DNA from: Imbricaverruca yamaguchii | Taxonomy: Eukaryota; Arthropoda; Thecostraca; Neoverrucidae | Direction of reading: 5' to 3' | Assembly: GCA_034440575.1 (NCBI GenBank) | Contig: JAOTOL010001621.1 | Coordinates: 1,157,001-1,221,000 of the forward strand | Length of the DNA: 64,000 bases | In this document: positions 1 to 12,349 of the stretch, piece after piece | Numbering within the stretch: position 1 is the stretch's first letter | Layout: the number at the start of each line of letters is the position of its first letter | Translations under genes and position numbers: made by a program | The notes under the pieces: generated by a model | Databases searched by the model: none | Seen by the model: the letters and a program-made list of their open reading frames with translations, nothing else | Told to the model about the DNA's origin: nothing

Positions 1-587
1 AGATGGGCTGATGCTGAGTGGTGATACATCACGCTCGAGCTACCCCTAGTTACGTTGTGCTCGCTCGGGCGTCGACACTAGCCCTGCTCCACCCATGGGA
101 GAGAGCAAAGCACGCTTTGTATATTGGGGAAACGTGGAGACGCGTAAGACGCGGATTTATCGAGCGTCTCAGCGATGACCGCCTTCGCAAGTTAAGTGAC
201 CTCGAGACGAACATGTTATTTGATCCCACATCAACGAGAAAAGGAAAAGTTTACTCCAACTTTCATTTTAAATCTGGGGCATTGTAACAAACAAAAATTG
301 GCTGGCATCTAGCTTTCAGGGTGCATGTTTATGCTCGTGGCACCATCAACCGCATGCTGGGAAATGCGAAATTCAGAATGTGTGGCAGGTCAAATAATCT
401 GGGTTATGGAATGCGTGAATGTCCATAGATGTTTAATATGCACAGTGTACGTGGCATATGCATGCTACGATTAGTGAAGTATATTATGAACAAGTGATAT
501 TCCTTTTCAGATGTATATCATCGTCTGTGTGAAGTACGCTGTTTTAGTTGACTTTTTCATGTTTTCTGTGATGTCGCTAACAGCTCA
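1..587. other. No recognised gene; one 89-codon ORF at 18-287
   Basis: An open frame at 18-287 (+) runs for 89 codons and is rich in Arg and Leu. I recognise no family and see no flanking splice signals that would make it an exon. It could be decayed transposon coding sequence or chance. Nothing else is recognised up to the SINE at 588. Confidence 0.3.
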
Positions 588-755
588 CATAAGCGGGTTG
601 GTGGTAAGTTGCCGTCTCACAATCGAAAGGTTGTGGGTTCGAGTCTCACCCGTCGCTACTCTTCGCCCGCGGCCAATCGGTGTGAGGGATTGGCGACGCT
701 ACATGACTCAACGCTCGATGTGTTGTAAAATCAGTAACCATCCAATCAACCATGT
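588..755 (+). repeat. tRNA-derived SINE
   Basis: The head has an RNA polymerase III B-box-like GGGTTCGAGTCTC, preceded by an A-box-like segment. Next comes a body containing CCAATCGG and then a 3' hairpin domain that begins GACGCTACATGAC. The same head and body recur in reverse at 20916-21083 and 21325-21483, which shows this is an interspersed family and not a tRNA gene. The A-box is degenerate and no tRNA cloverleaf is complete. Confidence 0.75.
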
Positions 756-3378
756 CCATCATGTAGTTTTTCCATGCTTTGGTCACGAAAATTAGGTTTC
801 TTCGCGTAGTCGTATTCCTCTTTACTTTACCACTCTTGACGGCCAATCTACGGTCGAAGCTATCCTCCGCTCGTCACAAAATTGCTGGATGTTTTGAGGT
901 CCTCTCTCGTTCTACGATTTGTCGATCCCCATTGCAATAAACAAGTTGACTGACTTTCTCGGAGCAGATGGTGGTTCAATGCGACCTTGCCTTGTTCAGT
1001 TATACAACTCATGGATACTAATTAATTTGGACATTTGAAGGATCAGTAGTCATAGGATACATACAGGCAGCACGCTAGTTTTCAGTGTTTTGTCCCTCGC
1101 CCAGACAAAACATTTTTCAATATTTCTTGTTGCAGTGCATTTATGACCGGCTCGTGATGTCATCCGTTTTAGTGACCGCGTTCTGCTGGCGTTTTGCTGA
1201 GAGCGAGCCTGCAGCACGGCGGCTGTCTGCCCCCCCCGCCGGTGTGCCCGCCCCGCCGTGTTGGAGACGTCGGTCGTGACGCCGAAGCCTCTGCCGTTTC
1301 AGAGGACGGCTCTCGGGACGAGCCGCGGCCGCTCGGACTGGCCATGATCCCGGGCCGGCACATTGTCACCATGCATCTGGACCAGCTCCAACACGTACGA
1401 CAGGATGTCGTCATGTGACCTGAACCGGCTGGCAGGAGCCCGTGATGTAACCTGGACCCGCCGTGACAGGACCACTTGATGTGACATGAACCTTCTCCGG
1501 CATATCTGACCAGACCATGTGATACAACTGAGGCGTATGAGGCAGAGCCTCGTGATGATACATGTGCCAGCTGTGTGGCGGCCTCTCCCCGTTGTACTAT
1601 GGGCCAGAACGGCCTGAAAGGTGACATATAACTTAAGTTACAAAGTGGATACATTAAAAAATCGGTTTCCGGGGTGGTTTTCAACGTAGAAACTGATTGT
1701 GGCAACCTGTTTTCTTTGTACCTGGTGCAATTCAATGAAATGTTGTTATTGTTAACATGTCATGTGAATGCACCCGGTGCGAGTCCTTTGGCAACTATGC
1801 AGCATATCTTCTCGTGCATTTGCAAATACGATGAACTCCGAAATGTAATTGGAGAATTTGTAATAATATTAAGCACTCGGTAGCATGAAGCATATATTCG
1901 GCACCATATCGGTGAAAAACAAAGGTTATGCAAAACAAAAACAAAGCAACGAAAACGAGACAAAACCAAACGCCACCCTCGCTTAAGTCTGAGTCGCTAA
2001 TGTTTTGATCTGCGACGACTTGCATCAGCCTTCAAGCGTCTGAGGCCAAGGACCTCTTACCCCGGGCTGCCGCTTGAAAACGCTGGTTTGCGGCCGGGGA
2101 GCTGATGAGCGGGACACTGCTCAACGACAGGTACCCGAATTGGTCGGTGATGTTGGGCATCGGCGAGTGTTTCCGTGCATGACCAACACGGCTTGCACGG
2201 ACGTCCCTGTTGCGGGACATCTGGGCTTCCTCGCGCATGATTCTGATGGGAAAGAGCAGTGATGCGATGACTTGATCTCTGTAGATCAGCATTCTGTGCA
2301 GTGTTACTGGCACCAAGGGCACAGTACAACATAGAGCTCCGCCGTGCAGTCTCAGTAGTAATAGTTATTTTCTGTTTCGTCAAAATTGTATCTACTAAAT
2401 CGGATCTCCCCAATCATCATAAAAACAGTATTTCGAAAATAAAACTGAAATAACTAATAAGAAACATTATTCGACAGATTAATACACTTATGAAGGTTTG
2501 GTACGCCCTGACTATTAATATAATTAATATTTATCGACCAACATAGATGGCGCTGTTCAGCATATCAATCTGGTGCAAGCCAGTTTATTCCCGTTAGCGC
2601 AGAAAAGCGCAGCAGCATAAAATCGAGATTTGTAGCTAAAGTAGGTATCTATGTACTCTTATACCAAAACCAGCGTGCAGATCGTTGAATATTTTTATAT
2701 CCGTAATATGCTCATCGTTATATATTTTCTGCAGCGTTTGTTCATTTCTAACACTAGATTGTCTGTAGGAAGTTGCTGGATTGGTAAATTCGTTCATTTC
2801 TACTCCTAATTACTCCTCACGGTCGGAGCAATTCGATCATATGAAAAATGATCGGATTCGAGCCTCGGAAGAAAAATCAGTAATCAAAACCTGATTATGG
2901 AATTGCGCGTTTGCAACGACACAGATAAACACGTAGTAGCATGACTTGCTGCGTTATTGGTGGACATTGGTGCTGGTGTATCTGGTGTATCGAAGATATA
3001 GAATTGTTTTCGTACGCTGGGAACATTTTGCAGACGGTCTACGGTAAAACTGTCGACATTTCACGAACTTTGAAATTGGAATGTCCCTTTTTAACCCGTT
3101 CTGGCCCGTTGTGCGTTGGTGAGCCGGTGTGGCGAGCCGTGCTCTAGTGCGCCAGGCAGTGTTAGGGGTGATCGGCGCAGTAGTCCCCGGAAACCCGTCG
3201 GACGTAATGCGTGCCGGAAGCTTCTCATGGAGGAGCAGATTTTGCTATATTGTATGATGTGCAGTGATGTGTTTGTGTCCGCCCTACCGTGAGCTCTAAT
3301 GCTACTTTTCACTTACCTTCATGAGGCTTACCCCTTCCTCCTCCATCGCTCCGCGACTGCCCTCAGAGGAACGCTCTC
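756..3378. other. Noncoding stretch with degenerate tandem repeats at 1395-1570
   Basis: No gene is recognised; the short ORFs overlap each other on both strands. At about 1395-1570 there are imperfect repeats of a GTGATGT-AACCTGGACC type that resemble the 66-bp minisatellite unit at 3675-4282. They may be decayed relatives of it. Confidence 0.4.
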
Positions 3379-3674
3379 TACATCGGCGTTAAGTATGAAC
3401 AGTTGTACAAAGGATATAATTTATCTTGTATTAATATCACAAGGATACTCCCACGTAACGTCTCAAATTATGCAATCTATGTGGAAACTACCACCTACTT
3501 TGTTATTCTTCTCACTTCCATGTCTTTGTTGGTTGGCGATTTCAGTGGGTGTCGTGGCGGGTTTCGTCTTGTTCGCCAGATGCCCTGCACTCAGCGCGAA
3601 GTGATTTTCATAGCACTACACTGGCGATGTGGACACTGGCAGTGTGCAAAGCTGATCTGCAGCTCTGACATGTG

Positions 3675-4282
3675 CAACAGGACACGTGACGCAACCCGGA
3701 CCTGTTGCGACAGAACTCCGACACGTAATGTACTCTGGACCTGCTGCGACGGGACTCATGATATGGCCTGGATCTGCTGCGACAGGACACGTGATGTTAC
3801 CCCGCCATGTTGCGACAGGACTCATGATATAGCCTGGATCTGCTGCGACAGGACACGTGATGTTACCCCGCCATGTTGCGACGGGACTCATGATATAGCC
3901 TGGACCTGCTGCGACAGGACACGTGATGTTACCTCGCCATGTTGCGACGGGACTCATGATATAGCCTGGACCTGCTGCGACAGGACACGTGATGTTACCC
4001 CGCCATGTTGCGACGGGACTCATGATATAGCCTGGACCTGCTGCGACAGGACACGTGATGTTACCCCGCCATGTCACGACCACTACCCACGTATGTTACC
4101 CCGCCATGTTGCGACGGGACTCATGATATAGCCTGGACCTGCTGCGACAGGACACGTGATGTTACCCCGCCATGTTGCGACGGGACTCATGATATAGCCT
4201 GGACCTGCTGCGACAGGACACGTGATGTTACCCCGCCATGTTGCGACGGGACTCATGATATAGCCTGGACCTGCTGCGACCT
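3675..4282 (+). repeat. 66-bp minisatellite, about 9 units
   Basis: The repeat GACAGGACACGTGATG recurs at 3781, 3847, 3913, 3979 and 4045, a strict 66-bp period, and again at 4146 and 4212 after a short irregular unit near 4075-4093. The first units (3675-3780) are divergent. Because 66 is divisible by three, both strands stay open and give Cys-rich or Trp/Gly-rich repetitive translations, which I do not regard as proteins. A shorter version of the array is at 43068-43378. Confidence 0.9.
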
Positions 4283-4441
4283 GGATACCCTGTGACCTGG
4301 AGCAGCCCCGGCACAACACTGTTCAATTGCTCAGAACACCTGCCACCATAAGCTTTGCAATGGGAACCGGCGAGCTGAATGAGCTGTTCAATACATTATA
4401 TGCTTAGCTTCCATGTCTGCTGAGACGTTACTAGACTCGGC

Positions 4442-5010
4442 ATGCTAGACTTGCCCGGTTACTGACTGCTGTATCAGACCTGTCCGGTAACTGAGAGGAC
4501 GTCCGCTGTACAGCGTCAGACCTGTCCGGTTACTGACTGGACGTCCGCTGTACAACGTCAGACCTGTCCGGTAACTGAGAGGACGTCCGCTGTACAGCGT
4601 CAGACCTGTCCGGTTACTGACTGGACGTCCGCTGTACCGCGTCAGACCTGTCCGGTTACTGACTGGACGTCCGCTGTACAGCGGCAGACCTGTCCGGTTA
4701 CTGAGAGGACGTGCGCTGTACCGCGTCAGACCTGTCCGGTTACTGACTGGACGTCCGCTGTACAGCGGCAGACCTGTCCGGTTACTGACTGGACGTCCGC
4801 TGTACCGCGTCAGACCTGTCCGGTTACTGAGAGGACGTCCGCTGTACAGCGGCAGACCTGTCCGGTTACTGACTGGACGTCCGCTGTACAACGTCAGACC
4901 TGTCCGGTTACTGAGAGGACGTCCGCTGTACAGCGGCAGACCTGTCCGGTTACTGACTGGACGTCCGCTGTACAGCGGCAGACCTGTCCGGTTACTGAGA
5001 GGACGTGTGT
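4442..5010 (+). repeat. 42-bp minisatellite, about 13 units
   Basis: Units begin TCAGACCTGTCCGGTTACTG and repeat every 42 bp, for example at 4516 and 4558. Two unit subtypes tend to alternate, one with ACTGACTGGACGT and one with ACTGAGAGGACGT. The homologous array in copy B (43533-44640) has about twice as many units, so array length is variable. The open frames on both strands are a consequence of the period. Confidence 0.9.
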
Positions 5011-5292
5011 TGTGCCGCGTCGCTCTTCGAGTTTGTGACGTTTCACACACATTTAAAGGTTCAGCCAGCTTGCATTTGCATCTCAATTTTAGCGGGTTTG
5101 CTATATCTAATCTCTGAACCTATCAAACCTGCACACATTACCAGGTGCTGCGTTCCACCGCAGATCGACCAAACGTTTTCCAATTTTACACCGGCTAAAT
5201 TTGTATGTGGACAAAAATTGGTGTACGGGGTAGTCTTTTGCCTGAGCACGTCTGATTTATTAAAAATAAAAAAAAAAAAAAAAAAAAAAAAA

Positions 5293-5334
<42 letters not shown>

Positions 5335-5700
5335 ACAAGCTTCGACACGGATCCAACCAATGGTTTCGGAGTTATAGCTTACGGCAGTATTTTGAGGTCA
5401 CACAGCAAGGGTATCTGGCGATAAATATCTCATGGACGATGAACAGTAAGTGTGACATATTATGCATCATTGAAAAGAGAAATTAGCAAAACAACAATGC
5501 GTCACAAAATATCAATGTTTCTCAAGTTTCACCTCGTGACATTTTGTGACCTATAGCCAATTGAAGTTGTAAATTAAATTTGATGGCAGTAATACAAACC
5601 GGCCATATAAAAAAACGTTTTCCTTTGAAGTATCCCATATACATGTTCGTTCTCCATGGTTTCTATGATTTTACGATTTTCGGATCGGACGGATTTCGAG
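5010..5700. repeat. Insertion specific to copy A, with long poly-A tract
   Basis: Copy B passes directly from its 42-bp array (44640) to the block starting AAGCTGTCTCCC, whereas copy A has about 690 bp in between. This insertion contains an A-rich tract at 5268-5331, broken by single T residues. The tract could be the tail of a retroposed sequence, but no coding remnant or target duplication was recognised. Confidence 0.5.
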
Positions 5701-6319
5701 TAAGCTGTCTCCCATTGGAAAACTACGGGTGACCGGACAATGCGATAGAGTAAGGCGATGCAAAAAAGTCTAGTAAAAGAAACATCTGGTCGTGCTGGCC
5801 CCACAGCAAGAAATACAATTATGCCTTCATTCTACCTGTAGGCATCATTTGCATGGACGGACAGTAGGATCCCTATCGTAATGCTAACACGCGTCTTTGT
5901 CACGGTACACATAGCGTGTCCCGGAAAACATGAACATTTTCGCATGCTTCGTGTGGTTTCATTATTCACGTTTTGGGCACTCACTGCATAGTGCGCATTA
6001 GCCTGTGTCGAGAATTCTCAGTGGTGCTAAAAAAACAGCTACTGTTTTTGTTTCGCCTTGATATGTACCTTACAATTTGGCATACAAATTATATCGCTGG
6101 CCAATCGGTATTTTTTCTCAACATGCGTCTGTAAAAGACTTCGGCGTTCGGCGCCGTATACGCTGTGAAAACGAATCCAGATAAGTCGGTCAAATCGTAT
6201 CCCTTTTTGGTCGTCTCGACGAGCTGAGTCGATTAAAATATCGCAGTATTGCCGAAAAATGGGTAGGTAAGAGGATATCGGCTATCTTATGTCTTGTAAT
6301 GCAACGGCAAATGTCCATT

Positions 6320-8050
6320 TCGGGGCACACAAGGAACTCTTGAGGTTTGAACAAGAAAAAATCATGATACAGCCGCGATTTCTGCACTTAACTCATTTGA
6401 AGATTTCAGCATCACTCACTAAGCATATAGAAACATACACAAAGCTTCATAATTATTCACCGTTTGAACTACATAGCAGCATGATTGAGAAGGCTGTTTC
6501 GTACGCAAGTGCATCACATACCAAATACCTTCCTATTCGTTGCATGTTGAGACATTCAGATAGCCTTTCCACATCACATTCAGACGAAAATCAGATACGT
6601 TGGTGAAATAAAGTGATTACAATTCACCGTGATTATTGAACTTCGCCTGAAACATCAATGCCTATTTCTTTCCCAAAGGGACACATGTCAGACATAAATG
6701 AATGAACATTGGTGCATCGAAGGGAAACAGCGCGCGAAGGTGCGGAGCACAACTGACTGGACGGCATAGAGCACCCCAGTTCTATCTTTCATGGAACTCA
6801 CAGTCGTTTTAGCATATTCTCCACGTCCCTCTTAGGTGTTAGCACGGGCAAAAGCTGCCGGTGTATGTAGCCAGCCCGGATGTAGCCGTCCCTCCTCTCC
6901 TTCCCGTACACGTTTTTTTTTGCAGCTAGCGACACCTGTTTCGCGCATCGTTCAACTGACTTACCGTAAATTTGAAACTGTGGAACTGACATTGGCATAT
7001 CCACAAAGCCTTCAAGTTCGGAGCTTCGTGTGTGGCATGTGAGGCCCGGTTCGAAGGCGCCGTCCCAGGATATCAACTCTTGGAGACTCCGCGGTCTAAT
7101 TTAGTCTCGGAGTTCTCCTGGGACGGACGCTGGAGTCTCCACGCTCATTTTTGCGCGGAAGCACCTGATACGTTCAACAGCGAACGGGCGCTCTGCTCTA
7201 CCATCGCTATAGAGAAGTGCCTGGAGCACCATTTCGCTATGAGCATAACAGGCACTGGAGTGCAGGTACGCCATCACGATGCTCACCACTTCCCCATGCT
7301 GCAGCCGAGTGAGCTGCAGCTGGCGCAGCACATGCCGCGGCCCATCTCGCCAGTTGTGCTGCGCTCTCACGCGAAATCACATCGGATAGTAAATCCCCAC
7401 AATGAATTCAACGATACGCCGGATGTTTTTGCATGCAGTCTCCCGGGCCATGATCTCACACGTACAGGGTACGTACATGCACCGGCAGCTTTTGCCCGTG
7501 CTAACAACTTGGAGGGATGTGCAGAATATGCTAAAACGACTGTGAGCCCCATGAAAGATAGAACTAGAGTGCTCTATGCCGTCCAGTCAGTTGTGCTCCG
7601 CACCCTCGCGCGATGTTTGCCTTGGATATATCAGTGTTCATTCATTGATGTCTGACATTGTGTCCCTTTGGAAAAAAAGGCATCGATGGTCCCATGGTGA
7701 TCAAGGCGAATTTCAATTATCACGGCGAATTTTAATCATTTTTATTACCAACATATATGATTTTCGTCTGAACGTGATGTGGAAAGGCCATCGGAATGTC
7801 TCAACATGCAACGAATAGATAGCTATTCGTTGCATGTTGAGACATTTAGATAACCCTTCCAGATAGCCTTCTATTTGCTATGTGATCCACATGCGTACAA
7901 AGCAGCCTCCCTCAATCATGCTGCTATGTAGTTCAAACAGCGAATAAGTATGAAGCTTTGTTTATATTTCTACGCCGAGTGAGTGATGCTGAAGTCTTCA
8001 AATGAGTAAGTGCAGAAACCGAGGCTGTATCATGATTTTTACTTGTTCAA
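6320..8050. repeat. Imperfect inverted repeat (foldback) inside copy A
   Basis: Sequence at 6350-6870 reappears inverted at about 7480-8050. For example, GGGCAAAAGCTGCCGGTG near 6845 and its complement near 7485 are symmetric about 7172. The centre at 7063-7130 holds a small hairpin (GTCCCAGGA ... TCCTGGGAC). An ORF of 207 codons at 7032-7655 spans one arm; I recognise no domain in it and do not call it a gene. Confidence 0.7.
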
Positions 8051-8801
8051 CCCGTCCCGTCTCGGGGAGGGGGGTCTTCAGCCGCCCACCCCCTCAGGTG
8101 TTTCTCGGATAGTGGACGAACGGCGCGTGGCAGCGCACCAAAATTTGGCATACCTTTTCCCACATCAATTTGGCATGCTGTTTCAAAATTTTAAGTCAGG
8201 TCATCTAGGGTCAGCGAGTTAGCCAAGGTCAGGTGAGGTCACCTCCCAACAAGTTAGACCAGTCGTCACGTTTTAACCGATGAAGATATTTTAATGAAAC
8301 TTTCAGCGTTTGCTTTAGGGATGCAACAAAACGTACGAGTGGATTCTTTCCGTTTTTACTACATATACATTTTACATATTTGCATATTGCAGCTCAAATA
8401 GAAGATTCTGACTAAGGTAAACATTTTTTATTAGGGAAAGTTGACTTCCAACAACGTTTCTCTGCCTACCGTACCTATTAGAAGAGGGAAATTAAAGAAA
8501 ACGTGAAAACCCCAAATTTTTACATTTCCAACAAGAAAATGGAGTGGGGCCAAAAATGTTATGGCCCTTGTCGAATTCGCTGTCCTTTTCTGATTCCAAA
8601 TATTTTTTCTTCAAATATCCCACAAAATGAACTCTCCAGACCCAAAAATATAAGGTAAGTCGTGAAAAGTCGTGAAAATCTATCCCCCTGGTGGCGTCAC
8701 TTTTGGGGATTTTTTTCTTGGGTGGGAGGGGGGGGGGGTCCTCGCACCCCGTCACACCCCCGAGACGGGGTGTGAGGATCTGACCGGAGAGACGGCGCGG
8801 G
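8051..8801 (+). mobile_element. TTAA-flanked DNA element (piggyBac-like ends), copy A
   Basis: The ends are CCCGTCCCGTCTC and, at the other side, GAGACGGCGCGGG. These are about 13-bp terminal inverted repeats with a few mismatches, flanked by TCAA on the left and TTAA on the right. The copy at 55460-56300 has perfect TTAA on both sides, which identifies the target duplication. TTAA duplication with CCC...GGG ends fits piggyBac-type elements. No transposase is encoded, so this is non-autonomous. A GC-rich hairpin lies near 8739-8778. Confidence 0.65.
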
Positions 8802-9082
8802 TTAAAACAAGCTTTGCGACTCCAAATAAACACGTCGGAGCTAAAAAGTACAAACACAACGGGACCCTAAAATCAGAGTGGGGTTTGATACTATACGGCG
8901 ACCTCAAAAGCAGGCTTGAGCCCTCAAAAATCGACATGGTCCTAGAAAAGAAACAAAAAGACTGAGCACTAAATGAACTATTCGGGGTCTGCGAAAACGC
9001 ACTGATACCTAACAAAAAAATATCGTCGGTGCACAAAATGCAACAACTCTAAAAATAGGGCCAGAGTCGCAAACATGTGCCG

Positions 9083-9263
9083 GTTTCAAGTATGAAGTAC
9101 AGTGGCGGTTTTAAGAACAAAACGTGCACTTTTTAATTTTTCCCCCCTAAAACAACAAACTACAACAACACAACCTACTCCCCCCCCGGAACGGAAAGAA
9201 AAAAACTATTTTAATAAAAAAAAAAAACCCCCCCAAAAAAAAAGGAAAAAAAAAAAAAAAAAC
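9083..9263. other. Low-complexity spacer between inverted arms
   Basis: This stretch has homopolymer runs of A, C and T, with no coding capacity. It separates copy A from its inverted partial copy. It may be an assembly-difficult region at the centre of a palindrome. Confidence 0.6.
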
Positions 9264-11413
9264 AGGTGACAACTCACAGCACCTCATAGTCATAACGTGT
9301 CCAGACCTTAAGTGCCACAAGGGCCCATCCTGAATTCAATTCGATGACTAGCCCTCTTTTGCCCACGTTTTCTAGTGGGTAAGAAGTCCTGATAACCACC
9401 TAGGTTTGAGGTACATCATCTCTGATTAAATGCCTATGCTTTCAGGTTGGCCACCGAACTAAGTCTCCAGTTAGGTGTTCTATTTAATCTTTCCTTTTTT
9501 TCTTCGTGTTTCCTTTCGTGGATGTGTTTCAGGACTCCAGCCAATTTTTCCTAGGGGCGCGGCACATGTTTGCGACTCTGGCCCTATTTTTAGAGTTGTT
9601 GCATTTTGTGCACCGACGATATTTTTTTGTTAGGTATCAGTGCGTTTTCGCAGACCCCGAATAGTTCATTTAGTGCTCAGTCTTTTTGTTTCTTTTCTAG
9701 GACCATGTCGATTTTTGAGGGCTCAAGCCTGCTTTTGAGGTCGCCGTATAGTATCAAACCCCACTCTGATTTTAGGGTCCCGTTGTGTTTGTACTTTTTA
9801 GCTCCGACGTGTTTATTTGGAGTCGCAAAGCTTGTTTTAACCCGCGCCGTCTCTCCGGTCAGATCCTCACACCCCGTCTCGGGGGTGTGACGGGGTGCGA
9901 GGACCCCCCCACCCAAGAAAAAATCCCCAAAAGTGACGCCACCAGGGGGACAGATTTTCACGGCTTTTCACCACTTACATTATGTTTTTGGGTCTGGGGA
10001 GTTCATATTGTGGGATATTTGAAGAAAAAGTATTTGGAATCAGAAAAGGACAGCGAAATCGACAAGGGCCATAACATTTTTGGCCCCCTCCATTTTCTTG
10101 TTGGAAATGTAAAAATTTGGGGTTTTCACGTTTTCTTTAATTTCCCTCTTCTAATAGGTACGGTAGGCAGATAAACGTTGTTGGAAGTCAACTTGCCCTA
10201 ATAAAAAATGTTTACCTTAGCCAGAATCTTCTATTTGAGCTGCAATATGCAAATATGTAAAATGTATATGTAGTAAAAACGGAAAGAATCCACTCGTACG
10301 TTTTGTTGCATCCCTAAAGATAAGCAAACGCTGAAAGTTTCATTAAAATATCTTCATCCGGTAAAGCGTGACGACTGGTTTAACTTTTTGGAGGTGACCT
10401 CACTTGACCTTGACTAACTCGTTGACCCTAGATGACCTGACTTAAAATTTTTGAAACAGCATGCCAAATTGATGTGGGAAAAGGTATGCCAAATTTTGAT
10501 GCGCTGCCACGCGCCGTTCGTCCACTATCCGAGAAAAACCTGAGAGGGTGGGCGGCTGAAGACCCCCTCCCCGAGACGGGACGGATTGAACAAGTAAAAA
10601 TCATGATGCAGCCTCGGTTTCTGCACTTAGTCATTTGAAGACTTCAGCATCACTCACTAGGCGTATAAATATAAACAAAGCTTCATACTTATTCGCTGTT
10701 TGAACTACATAGCAGCATGATTGAGGGAGGCTGCTTTGTACGCATGTGGATCGCATAGCAAATACAAGGCTATCTGGAAGGGTTATCTAAATGTCTCAAC
10801 ATGCAACGAATAGCTATCTATTCGTTGCATGTTGAGACATTCAGATGACCTTTCCACATCACGTTCAGACGAAAATCATATATGTTGGTAATAAAAATGA
10901 TTAAAATTCGCCGTGACAATTGAAATTCGCCTTGATCACCATGGGACCATCGATGCCTTCTTTCCCAAAGGGACACAATGTCAGACATCAATGAATGAAC
11001 ACTGATATATCCAAGGCAAACATCGCGCGAGGGTGCAGAGCACAACTGACTGGACGGCATAGAGCACTCTAGTTCTATCTTTCATGGAACTCAGTCATTT
11101 TAGCATATTCTGCACATCCATCTTAGTTGTTAGGACAGGCAAAAGCTGCCGGTGCATGTATGTACCCTGTACGTGTGAGATCATGGCCTGGGAGACTGCA
11201 TGCAAAAACCTCCGGCGTATCGTTGAATTCATTGTGGGGATTTACTATCCGATGTGATTTCGCGTGAGAGCGCAGCACAACTGGCGAGATGGGCCGCGGC
11301 ATGTGCTGCGCCAGCTGCAGCTCACTCGGCTGCAGCATGGGGAAGTGGTGAGCATCGTGATGGCGTACCTGCACTCCAGTGCCTGTTATGCTCATAGCGA
11401 AATGGTGCTCCAG
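9264..11413 (-). repeat. Inverted partial copy of the composite repeat
   Basis: Sequence from 9553 to about 11413 is the reverse complement of about 7219-9082, with a symmetry axis near 9317. A 94-residue open frame at 9606-9890 (+) is identical to the one at 8752-9036 (-). The part at 9264-9552 continues beyond copy A but matches the end of copy B (53640-53904), so this is a real copy of the composite in the other orientation. Confidence 0.85.
9841..10585 (-). mobile_element. TTAA-flanked DNA element, inverted copy
   Basis: Begins CCCGCGCCGTCTC right after TTAA at 9837-9840 and ends near GAGACGGGACGGA followed by TTGA. It is the same non-autonomous element as 8051-8801 in the opposite orientation, carried within the inverted arm, and so probably not an independent insertion. 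Confidence 0.6.
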
Positions 11414-11644
11414 GGACTGGGGTAGTGTCTGGCCCTACTCGTCGAGCGCTTTCTGATGACACTCATTTTGTTTTTATGTGACGTTTAGTTTGGAGATTAT
11501 AGGCGGTCTTTATCGAACCCCCACCCACCCTGAACGAGGTGCGAGGATATGATAGGGGAGACGCCAAAAGGAAATAATTATCATCAGATGACTTACTTTG
11601 TGGAACTGCCCATCGATTGACTGGAAGTAGGCTCTTGAAACACT

Positions 11645-11730
11645 TACAATACAATACAATACAATACAATACAATACAATACAATACAATACAATACAAT
11701 ACCGTACCATACAATACAATGCAATACAAC
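11645..11730. repeat. (ACAAT)n microsatellite
   Basis: A 5-bp unit repeats about 11 times without error to 11700, followed by a few imperfect units. It lies just beyond the inverted arm of the composite repeat. Confidence 0.95.
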
Positions 11731-12148
11731 ACATAGCTATTCGAACGAACGCTCATGAAATGCTTTAGATTGGTTTTGTATGCTTGAGCTGAATCATGGA
11801 TACGACAGTTAGTTTGGAGCGAGCTCACGTGCAACGTCTTGGACGTGAGTCAAGCTTCCACTGACAGGAAGCTGATGTGATGTTCAGTGGTTTTGAGCAC
11901 CAAGGGGAAACCCCGCCTGCCATCAAATCTCAGCTAACAGGCTTGTTGTGCTTCTTGATTCGTTTTCGGTTCCGGGCACGTGATGCTTGGCCGTCGATGC
12001 GCTGATTTTCGTGAGAAACCAAGCTCTCACATTTCTAGGCGGGCAGCGATACAGCCCGGTGTGTATGCCGCATCCCTTACTTACACCGGCACGCCCTGGT
12101 CGTATCACACTCGCTGGAGACAATTGGAGGCCGGTGCGATACGGTCCA

Positions 12149-12155
12149 GTGTGTG

Positions 12156-12190
<35 letters not shown>
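12149..12190. repeat. (GT)n microsatellite
   Basis: An alternating GT tract with a single interruption near its start. It is located shortly upstream of the LINE. Confidence 0.95.
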
Positions 12191-12193
<3 letters not shown>

Positions 12194-12349
12194 GCCAGCC
12201 TGCCACCGTGTGGTGATGCCGGCTGTCTGCTGTACCCCTTACACCGGCACGCCGGTGTCTGCATCTTGCTGGCACACGTAGGCTCGTCGTGTATGCTGTC
12301 GTCCGGACGTTTGGCAATTGTCACTGCCGGTACCAAAGGAGCAGTCACC

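Larger units (their letters stand above)
3379..9082 (+). repeat. Large composite repeat, copy A
   Basis: From the sequence TACATCGGCG at 3379 this segment matches the segment beginning at 42761 (copy B). The shared order is a leader, a 66-bp minisatellite, a 42-bp minisatellite, a unique block starting near 5697, foldback sequence at 6320-8050 and a TTAA-flanked element at 8051-8801. Copy A has about 690 bp (5010-5700, including a poly-A tract) that copy B lacks. Copy B has two transposons that copy A lacks. No family-level identification of the composite was possible; it may be a nested set of mobile elements moved together. Confidence 0.75.

Noticed and set aside
3403..4319. Cys-rich repetitive ORF resembling a zinc-binding repeat protein
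   Set aside because: It is the 66-bp minisatellite. Cysteines repeat with the unit, the spacing fits no known finger, and the opposite strand is equally open.
3675..5010. CRISPR-like arrays
   Set aside because: Units are contiguous tandem repeats without unique spacers, in animal nuclear DNA.
5061..5424. ORFs with runs of Lys or Phe
   Set aside because: Translations of the poly-A tract; not genes.
7032..7655. 207-codon ORF in composite repeat copy A
   Set aside because: It spans the foldback region and is frameshifted or closed in the other copies. No domain is recognised and there are no splice or promoter signals.
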